Assembly: GCF_019754945.1 (NCBI RefSeq)
Contig: NZ_JAEUWU010000003.1
Span: forward strand, 124,001 to 188,000
Direction: 5' to 3'
Source of the DNA: Corynebacterium pseudokroppenstedtii
GTDB lineage: Bacteria > Actinomycetota > Actinomycetes > Mycobacteriales > Mycobacteriaceae
DNA length: 64,000 nucleotides
Shown: positions 57,015 through 64,000 of the stretch, one piece after another
Layout of the letters: each line of letters begins with the position of its first letter
Position numbering within the stretch: position 1 is the stretch's first letter
Made by a program: the position numbers and the translations under genes
The notes under the pieces: model-generated
What the model saw: only the letters and a program-made list of their open reading frames with translations
Database searches by the model: none
What the model was told of the DNA's origin: nothing

Positions 57015-57418
57015 GGTTGCCGCCGACGGTAGTTCAACGAAGCCGCGATGCTGACTTTTTAGCGCATCTTTTTAGCGAAACCTGGGTTATTGGACGTATC
57101 GACGGAAAACGTTTATTGGCACAGCATGAGGCAACTGTAATCGTTCTTAGGTGCTGCGATTGTCGCGATAGTTATTTACTTCAGGCTTGTTTTATTTCCG
57201 GCATCAAGGTTAAGGATTTCTATTTTCGGTTAAATAGCCGATCTACTGCTTTTCGGTTTGAACTGCTTAGCTATAAGTTATAGCCGGTCATGCTGGATGG
57301 TGTACCATCGGCGGACGGTACAACGCAGTCTCTTAATCACGTCGGCTCTCGCGTCTGATGTGAGGAACAAACGGCTCATCCTTATCTTTTCTCCTGTTTG
57401 ATAAGAAAGTGTGACTCA
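57015..57418. other. gap before alsS, no gene seen
   Basis: About 400 AT-richer bases without a convincing gene; a frame at 57017-57283 has no recognisable features. CTTATC and GATAAG (57381-57405) form an inverted repeat just before the alsS start, a possible operator. Confidence 0.4.
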
Positions 57419-59080
57419 GTGAAAAGCGCACAGCTCATTGTCCAGACCCTTCGAGCTCAAGGTGTCCGGTATATTTTCGGGGTTCCCGGAGCCAAAATCG
57501 ATGAAGTGTACGACGCTCTTGTCGACGCGGACGATATTGAGGTCGTTGTATGCCGTCATGAGCAAAATGCCACGTTTATGGCCCAGGCTATCGGCCGATT
57601 AACGGGGAAACCGGGGGTTGTTTTGGTTACCTCGGGTCCAGGGACGACGAACCTGGCCACTGGGCTCGTGACTGCAAATACCGAGCAGGATCCCGTGGTT
57701 GCAATTGCGGGCACCGTCGGGTTGCCAGACAGGTTGAAGAGAACGCATCAATCTCTCGATGCTGTGAACTTTTTAGCGCCGGTCACCAAATTCACTGCTG
57801 AATCGACGTGTGTCGATGACGTTTCGGAACTTATCACCAACGCATTCCGCGAGGCCCAGCAAGAGCCGCGCGGTGCCGCTGCTGTCATGGTCCCGGCGGA
57901 CGTCGCTGGGTCTGAAACATCTGCGCCTCTTCTTGAGTTTCCTGACCCGGCACCGCTGGGGCCGGCATCGCAGGCGCTCGTCGATAAGGCCAAAGAACGT
58001 ATTGAAAACGCTAAATTGCCGGTGCTGCTCGTTGGAATGCGAGGGGCTGGGGAGAGCGCGGTCCGCGAACTCCGCCAATTAGTGAAAACGACGAATCTTC
58101 CTGTCGTCGAAACCTTCCAAGGGGCGGGAGTTATTTCTCGTGAATTAGAGAATAACTTCCTTGGGCGTGTTGGTTTGTTTAAAAACCAACCTGGCGATGT
58201 TCTGCTCAATAAGGCAGACTTAATTATTTCTGTCGGTTACGATTCGGTGGAATATGATCCGCGTGTGTGGAATTTCAATGGCCAGCACGACATTATCCAC
58301 ATCGATTCCATTCAGGCCGACATCGATACTCACTACCGTCCAACCTTAGAACTCGTCGGTGATATTTCGGGCACACTTCATGAGCTAAATAGTGTGATGG
58401 ATCCGATTGACGTTGAAGAGACTGAGCGCTCATTCATTGACCGACGGCTTGAAGCCTTGGCTCGTACTCAGCGTCAGGGTGCAGAGCAGGCGACGAGTGA
58501 TTCGGGTGTTAATCCTGCTCGGCTGGTGCTTACACTTCGGGAGCTTATTACCGACGACAAAACAACGGTGGCGGCGGATATCGGAACCCATTCCATTTAT
58601 CTCGCGCGGTATTTCCGCACGTATGAGCCCCGGACGTTGCTGTTTTCTAATGGGCAGCAGACCCTCGGCGTTGCGTTGCCGTGGGCAATCGCAGCGGCTT
58701 TAGTTAACCGGGATCATCCGGTTGTATCTGTGTCCGGCGATGGCGGTTTCCTTTATTCAGCGCAGGAATTGGAGACAGCGACACGTTTAGGACTTCATCT
58801 TGTCCACGTTATTATGCGAGATAATTCGTATGACATGGTCAAGTTCCAACAGGAGAACAAATTTGGCCGCCCATCAGCCGTTGAATTAGGCGACTATGAC
58901 GCGGTGAAATACGCAGAAGCATTCGGAGCCAAAGGGTACCGCGTTCACACGCTGGAAGGCTTTTCCACCGCGTTTTCCCAAGCGATGGAGGACGACGGAG
59001 TATCCATCGTTGATGTATCCGTCGATTACACGGACAGCGTGTCGTTAGCTCAGCACTTGGACTTCTCCGTGCTGAACTAA
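57419..59080 (+). CDS. alsS: catabolic acetolactate synthase
   Basis: ThDP enzyme joining two pyruvates to acetolactate on the route to acetoin or butanediol, or for pH control. The 553 aa have no FAD-type ALS regulatory partner nearby. Signatures: FGVPGAKIDEVYDALVD with VVCRHEQNATFMAQAIGRLTGKPGVVLVTSGPG (catalytic Glu and ThDP contacts, about residues 20-80), ANTEQDPVVAIAG, RLKRTHQSLDAVNF which is typical of AlsS/BudB, and the ThDP motif SVSGDGGFLYSAQELETATRLGL (about 440) with MRDNSYDMV. The GTG at 57419 is preferred over the TTG at 57398. No decarboxylase gene (alsD/budA) is next to it. Pyruvate oxidase is a less likely alternative. Confidence 0.87.
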   Translation: MKSAQLIVQTLRAQGVRYIFGVPGAKIDEVYDALVDADDIEVVVCRHEQNATFMAQAIGRLTGKPGVVLVTSGPGTTNLATGLVTANTEQDPVVAIAGTVGLPDRLKRTHQSLDAVNFLAPVTKFTAESTCVDDVSELITNAFREAQQEPRGAAAVMVPADVAGSETSAPLLEFPDPAPLGPASQALVDKAKERIENAKLPVLLVGMRGAGESAVRELRQLVKTTNLPVVETFQGAGVISRELENNFLGRVGLFKNQPGDVLLNKADLIISVGYDSVEYDPRVWNFNGQHDIIHIDSIQADIDTHYRPTLELVGDISGTLHELNSVMDPIDVEETERSFIDRRLEALARTQRQGAEQATSDSGVNPARLVLTLRELITDDKTTVAADIGTHSIYLARYFRTYEPRTLLFSNGQQTLGVALPWAIAAALVNRDHPVVSVSGDGGFLYSAQELETATRLGLHLVHVIMRDNSYDMVKFQQENKFGRPSAVELGDYDAVKYAEAFGAKGYRVHTLEGFSTAFSQAMEDDGVSIVDVSVDYTDSVSLAQHLDFSVLN

Positions 59081-59102
59081 CAATGGCTGATTTCTTGGAC
59101 GC

Positions 59103-59459
59103 TTAATCCTTCTTAGCGTCTTTCTGACGCTTTGCCTGCTTGACGGCGTGCTCGAGCTCGTTTTTATCCATGTCGGATCGGCCCCCGATATTCAGTCGCT
59201 TAGCGTCTTCATAGAGCTGAGCTTTCGTCCGACCTTGTGGACCCTGATGGGAGCGCTGTCCCCCTCGCTCAGAGGGAGACTTGTCATTGACAGACGTCGA
59301 TGAAGCCTGTTCAGATTCACCCTGCTGCGCACGGGTTTTATTGACCGTGCGGGCTGCGATCTCTTCGGCAGTACTCTCCGAGCGGCCCTTGTCCTTGAGT
59401 GAATCCTTAATGTGCTCGTATTGCCGTTCGCGTTTCTTATTCCATGCTTGTTGAGGCAT
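59103..59459 (-). CDS. small basic Rho-N-like protein (plasmid-stabilisation annotated type)
   Basis: A 118-aa hydrophilic protein. The N-terminus MPQQAWNKKRERQYEHIKDSLKDKGRSESTAEEIAARTVNKTRAQQGES belongs to a conserved actinobacterial group often labelled plasmid stabilisation protein, though this locus is chromosomal. The C-terminus GRTKAQLYEDAKRLNIGGRSDMDKNELEHAVKQ is a Rho N-terminal/SAP-like helical module that could bind nucleic acid. The middle is Ser/Gln/Gly-rich. The ATG at 59459 is chosen because conservation starts there. It converges with alsS, 22 bp apart. Function unknown. Confidence 0.78.
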   Translation of the reverse strand: MPQQAWNKKRERQYEHIKDSLKDKGRSESTAEEIAARTVNKTRAQQGESEQASSTSVNDKSPSERGGQRSHQGPQGRTKAQLYEDAKRLNIGGRSDMDKNELEHAVKQAKRQKDAKKD

Positions 59460-59533
59460 AACAATCACCGTCCTTGCCCTACAACGATATGCTCGTCGAT
59501 CGGGGTTCGGAGGCAATTGGGTGATATGAAACC

Positions 59534-60430
59534 CTATGCTTCGGGAATATCTGCGCCATATTCTTCGATCGTGATGTCAGTGGGTGCCGGGCCAGTACGG
59601 TGTCCGGTATCCAACGCGTCGATGGTGGTCAGTTCATCCTTCGTTAACGAGAAATCGAATACGTCGAAATTCTCCTTGATACGAGACTCATGCACTGACT
59701 TTGGAATTGCAGAACGACCCTCATCAATATGCCACCGCAACATAATTTGCGCCGCAGTTTTACCGTACTTCGCCCCAATTTCTTTGAGAGTGGGGTTATC
59801 AAGAGTACTAGTCCGGTTTTCTCCCCATCCCGGGTAGAACGTAATTCCACCAATCGGTGACCATGCCTGTGACAGAACACCATGTTTGGCGTCCGCCTCG
59901 AGTGTCTCCGTGTTTCGGAAATAAGGATAAATTTCCACCTGATTAACCGCGGGAACTACCTCTGTCTCTTCGATAAGTTTGTCGAGGTGCTCGGGCAGGA
60001 AATTGCTGACGCCGATGGCACGAACACGTCCCTCTTTCAAGAGGGATTCCAATCCACGATATGCATCGAGCGTGAGGTCAAGGTGCGAAGGCAGTGATTG
60101 ATGCAAAATCAACAGGTCAATAGTGTCAACACCCAATTTCCCGGCGGATTTATCGAAAGCGTGGCGGGTTTTGTCGTAGCCGAAGTCGTTAATCCACACC
60201 TTGGTCTCTAAGAAAACCTCATCGCGGGGAACACCAGAGTTCCGGAGGCCTTCACCAACTTCGCGCTCGTTGCCATAGATGGCCGCCGTGTCGATATGGC
60301 GATATCCGGTTCGTAACGCTGTTTCTACAGCTTGCGCGGTGTCTTCCGGGCTGGATTGGAAAACGCCGAAACCCAGGGATGGGAGTTCAACACCATTGTT
60401 CAAAGTCAGGGTAGGGATGGAATTCGTCAT
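59534..60430 (-). CDS. aldo/keto reductase 1
   Basis: NADPH-dependent carbonyl reductase of the 2,5-diketo-D-gluconate reductase group, 298 aa. The catalytic tetrad is complete: Asp of YRHIDTAAIYGNE, Tyr in IYGNE, Lys of FLETKVWI, His of LLILHQSLPSH. The cofactor region shows AIGVSNFLPEHL, VVPAVNQVEIYPYF and SAIPKSVHESRIKENFDVFDF. It shares a divergent region of 0.4 kb with the TetR gene at 60852. Physiological substrate unknown; relatives reduce methylglyoxal or keto-sugars. Confidence 0.9.
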   Translation of the reverse strand: MTNSIPTLTLNNGVELPSLGFGVFQSSPEDTAQAVETALRTGYRHIDTAAIYGNEREVGEGLRNSGVPRDEVFLETKVWINDFGYDKTRHAFDKSAGKLGVDTIDLLILHQSLPSHLDLTLDAYRGLESLLKEGRVRAIGVSNFLPEHLDKLIEETEVVPAVNQVEIYPYFRNTETLEADAKHGVLSQAWSPIGGITFYPGWGENRTSTLDNPTLKEIGAKYGKTAAQIMLRWHIDEGRSAIPKSVHESRIKENFDVFDFSLTKDELTTIDALDTGHRTGPAPTDITIEEYGADIPEA

Positions 60431-60706
60431 GATTCTCCAATCAGATTTGATAGCTGTTCATCGCCGTATGCGTTGACAAGCACTCGTCGGAAATGCTCGC
60501 TGAGAAAATAAATTCTTTTTACACAATCGCGACGACGATAAAAACGTTGTGGATCTTGGTGGAATTGTTGGCAAAAAGTTGGGATCTCGAGTTGCTTACC
60601 CGACAGGGTTTCATCGGCCTTTGACGATCGTCGCTGTTGGTTTGCTGCTCACTAATGTCACCTCCACGAAGTCATTGTCGGACGTGAGCTCGGTGCAGGG
60701 CCTTAA

Positions 60707-60725
60707 GTGGATATCAAGTATCCGC
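60707..60725. promoter_or_regulatory. operator-like palindrome, site 1
   Basis: GTGGATATCAAGTATCCGC. Its arms GTGGAT/ATCCGC match with one mismatch. It shares 9 leading bases and the overall plan with site 2, whose centre is 41 bp away, about four helical turns. Together they are the probable binding sites of the TetR protein encoded just downstream. Confidence 0.6.
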
Positions 60726-60747
60726 TACCATGTAGCGTAGCAAAGAT

Positions 60748-60766
60748 GTGGATATCGTGCATCCAC
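60748..60766. promoter_or_regulatory. operator-like palindrome, site 2
   Basis: GTGGATATCGTGCATCCAC, arms GTGGAT/ATCCAC perfect around a 7-bp centre. It lies 86 bp before the TetR ATG at 60852. Confidence 0.62.
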
Positions 60767-60851
60767 TTGTTATGGTTGCTGTGGAGAAAAACGCGCGAAC
60801 CGATACCTTCCTTAGCTCTTAATGGGAAAACAGTGGAGGAAACCTACCCTG

Positions 60852-61544
60852 ATGGCTCAATCAAAATTGCGAAAAGATGCTGCTCACAATCGGGAATTGC
60901 TCCTCAAAGCGGGGCGTGACTTATTCGCTCAGCGGGGCTTGCGCGTCACTCTTAATGATGTTGCTCATCATGCCGGGGTAGGGGTTGGAACTGCTTATCG
61001 CCGTTTTCCAAATAAGGAAGCGCTGCTGGAGGCGATCGTCGAACGACAGGTAGACGAATTGGAAGAGATTCTTCACGATGCACTCGAGGAAGACGACCCA
61101 TGGGCGGGTATCGTTACATATTTAGAGAGGTCGTTGGTCCTCCAGACGCACGACCGCGCGATGGCGCAGTTGCTTTCTGGACGTCATATGTCACCCGAGA
61201 GCTTCGACCGTGAGAGGGATCGGCTTGCTCCGCTGATTAATTCCCTCGCTGACCGTGCTCGTCGGGCAGGGGTGATCCGAGATGACATTGTCGGAACGGA
61301 TCTTGTCATGATTCAGATAGCCGTCGTATCAGTGGCGTTGACCTGCGCAGATCGAGAAGGTGTGAGTAAACGCGATGACGTTGCAGAGGTGTATCGACGG
61401 TCTCTGTGGATCATGCTTGACGGGCTCAAACCCGCACGTGATGGTGTTTCGCCCTTGCCCGTCGATCCTTTAACCACGGAGCAAGCCCACGCCCTCTTGG
61501 GCTCGAAGGGTGTACCGTCGAAACTCGGGAAGGATTTTTCCTGA
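60852..61544 (+). CDS. TetR family regulator of the AKR locus
   Basis: A 230-aa regulator. The HTH is RKDAAHNRELLLKAGRDLFAQRGLRVTLNDVAHHAGVGVGTAYRRFPNKEALLEAIVERQ (about residues 6-65). The effector domain has LSGRHMSPESFDRERDRLAPLINSLADRARRAGVIRDDIVGTDLVM, the pattern of TetR regulators with a SACE_7040-like C-terminus. I use the ATG at 60852 after GGAGG; an ATG at 60822 is the alternative. Two 19-bp palindromes upstream suggest autoregulation. Aldo-keto reductase genes lie on both sides, so it most likely controls one or both. Confidence 0.88.
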   Translation: MAQSKLRKDAAHNRELLLKAGRDLFAQRGLRVTLNDVAHHAGVGVGTAYRRFPNKEALLEAIVERQVDELEEILHDALEEDDPWAGIVTYLERSLVLQTHDRAMAQLLSGRHMSPESFDRERDRLAPLINSLADRARRAGVIRDDIVGTDLVMIQIAVVSVALTCADREGVSKRDDVAEVYRRSLWIMLDGLKPARDGVSPLPVDPLTTEQAHALLGSKGVPSKLGKDFS

Positions 61545-61710
61545 CCGTGACGTAGATGAATCGCGGTTTTAGCTATCACTATATTGTCGGCCACTCTGGC
61601 ATTTCGGTTATTTCAGTCAGTTCATACTTATTCGTTGTAGAAAACCATGTGGTTCGCGAAGTGGCTCCTAATTGTTGTAATAGTTTCATTTATTGGAGAA
61701 AGGTGACGAC

Positions 61711-62568
61711 ATGAGCGTCATAGAAGAGAAATATACGTTGGCCAATGGGGTTGAGATCCCGAAACTAGGGCTTGGTACCTGGTTTATTGACGACGACAAA
61801 GCAGCGCAAGCTGTTCGCGACGCCGTGAAGATTGGTTACCGCAACATCGACACTGCTCAAGCGTATGGAAATGAGCGTGGCGTCGGGGAAGGAATACGGA
61901 CGGCGGATATTCCACGAGAAGATTTATTTGTCTCAACGAAGCTAGCTGCTGAAATTAAAAATTATGATGAAGCAGTTAAGGCGATCGATGGGTCCCTGGA
62001 GACCATGGGTTTAGATTATGTTGATCTGATGCTCATTCATGCTCCACAACCGTGGGATGATTTCCGTGGTGGCGACTACTCCGAGGGGAACCGCCAAGCA
62101 TGGCGTGCTTTGGAGGAAGCATATCAAGCGGGGAAAATTCGAGCTATCGGCGTTTCGAACTTCTTGGAGTCAGACCTTAATAAAATCTTAGATTCTTGTT
62201 CGGTCAAGCCATTAGTTAATCAACTGCTTGTGCATGTGGGAAATACACCCCATGAACTGCTGTCTTTCTGCGCGTCTAACGACATACTTGTTGAAGCCTA
62301 TTCGCCAATTGCTCACGGCGAAATGCTGAAGAATAAAGACGTTGCCGAGATAGCGGAGAAATATGGCGTAAGTATTCCGCAACTGTGCATTCGTTACACT
62401 CTGCAATTGGGAACGGTATCGCTGCCAAAGACCGCCAATCCGGATCATATGCAGAGCAATGCAGACGTTGACTTCGTCATTTCAGATGAGGGTATGGATG
62501 CTCTGAAGAAATTAGATGCTCGGGATTATGGCGAGAGCAGCCAATTCCCCGTGTATTCCGGGAAGTAA
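61711..62568 (+). CDS. aldo/keto reductase 2
   Basis: A 285-aa aldo/keto reductase. Tetrad: Asp of YRNIDTAQAYGNE, Tyr of AYGNE, Lys of FVSTKLAAE, His of LMLIHAPQPW. Also AIGVSNFLESDLNKIL and SLPKTANPDHMQSNADVDF. The start is the ATG at 61711, with GGAGAAAGG upstream; an in-frame TTG at 61693 is not needed. It differs clearly from AKR1 (59534-60430), so the two are not a recent duplication. Codon use here is more AT-rich than in the neighbouring gdhA. It follows the TetR gene after 166 bp in the same direction. Confidence 0.9.
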   Translation: MSVIEEKYTLANGVEIPKLGLGTWFIDDDKAAQAVRDAVKIGYRNIDTAQAYGNERGVGEGIRTADIPREDLFVSTKLAAEIKNYDEAVKAIDGSLETMGLDYVDLMLIHAPQPWDDFRGGDYSEGNRQAWRALEEAYQAGKIRAIGVSNFLESDLNKILDSCSVKPLVNQLLVHVGNTPHELLSFCASNDILVEAYSPIAHGEMLKNKDVAEIAEKYGVSIPQLCIRYTLQLGTVSLPKTANPDHMQSNADVDFVISDEGMDALKKLDARDYGESSQFPVYSGK

Positions 62569-62589
62569 AGCTCGCTGCTGGGTGCATAG

Positions 62590-64000
<1,411 letters not shown>

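Larger units (their letters stand above)
60431..60851. other. divergent regulatory region AKR1/TetR, no gene seen
   Basis: No convincing gene. It contains the two operator-like 19-mers described separately and, between them, a perfect CGCTAC-CAT-GTAGCG inverted repeat at 60723-60737. GGAGG before 60852 is the probable TetR ribosome-binding site. Confidence 0.5.

Overview
The window is ordinary, gene-dense chromosome from a Corynebacterium or a very close relative in the Corynebacteriales. The evidence is gene content and gene order: the mycothiol S-conjugate amidase gene (mca) beside greA and a DUF4307 gene; the runs pth-rplY-prsA-glmU-tRNA-Gln, mfd-mazG-eno-divIC/ftsB-ppx and fumC-glpX-DUF4245-xseB-xseA-DUF6542-ychF; a MetP/MetS methionine-alanine importer; and a corynebacterial-type NADP glutamate dehydrogenase. 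A lipophilic, C. kroppenstedtii-like species would fit the acyl-CoA dehydrogenase/enoyl-CoA hydratase pair, but the species is inference.

Layout. 1-10.9 kb: proline iminopeptidase (5' end outside the window), release factor 3, a nitronate monooxygenase-like enzyme, malic enzyme, a Cys-rich unknown gene behind a structured leader, then pth, rplY, prsA, glmU and tRNA-Gln. 11.3-22.3 kb, all on +: a TetR regulator, mfd, mazG, a lytic transglycosylase-like protein, eno, an FtsB/DivIC-like protein, a DUF501-Ppx/GppA fusion and a tRNA-Leu(UAA). 22.3-26.3 kb is the only clearly accessory stretch: a decayed direct repeat of the tRNA 3' end about 0.7 kb away, a small PLDc_N membrane gene between the copies, then four exported or anchored proteins (MmpS-like, two lipoproteins, one glycine-zipper protein) on the minus strand. 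26.7-36 kb: BI-1 membrane protein, greA, DUF4307, mca, a small membrane protein, DAHP synthase, Z-prenyl synthase, coaA, glyA and pncA. 36-43.4 kb: an intergenic region with a DtxR-like box and terminator-like hairpins, the acyl-CoA dehydrogenase/enoyl-CoA hydratase pair, DUF5997 with a LysR effector domain lacking its HTH, a GNAT, and an MFS drug exporter with its TetR. 43.6-55.9 kb: fumC, glpX, DUF4245, xseBA, DUF6542, two tandem AI-2E family permeases, metS/metP and ychF. 56-64 kb: a frameshifted quinone oxidoreductase, a catabolic acetolactate synthase, a small Rho-N-like protein, two aldo-keto reductases around a TetR gene with twin operators, and the start of gdhA.

The genes serve mostly housekeeping roles: translation quality control, nucleotide and cell-wall precursor supply, repair (Mfd, MazG, exonuclease VII), central carbon metabolism (enolase, malic enzyme, fumarase, fructose bisphosphatase, acetolactate synthase), one-carbon, NAD and CoA metabolism, and mycothiol detoxification. 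I found no CRISPR array, insertion sequence, rRNA operon, replication origin or recognisable defence system. The most interesting points are the DUF501-Ppx fusion, the att-like duplication behind an unusual short-arm tRNA-Leu, the mutually exclusive hairpins upstream of 6148, a DtxR-box/terminator pair that may mark a small RNA, and the twin 19-bp palindromes before the TetR/AKR genes. Positions and motifs were read by eye. Family names rest on recognised motifs and synteny, not on database searches.
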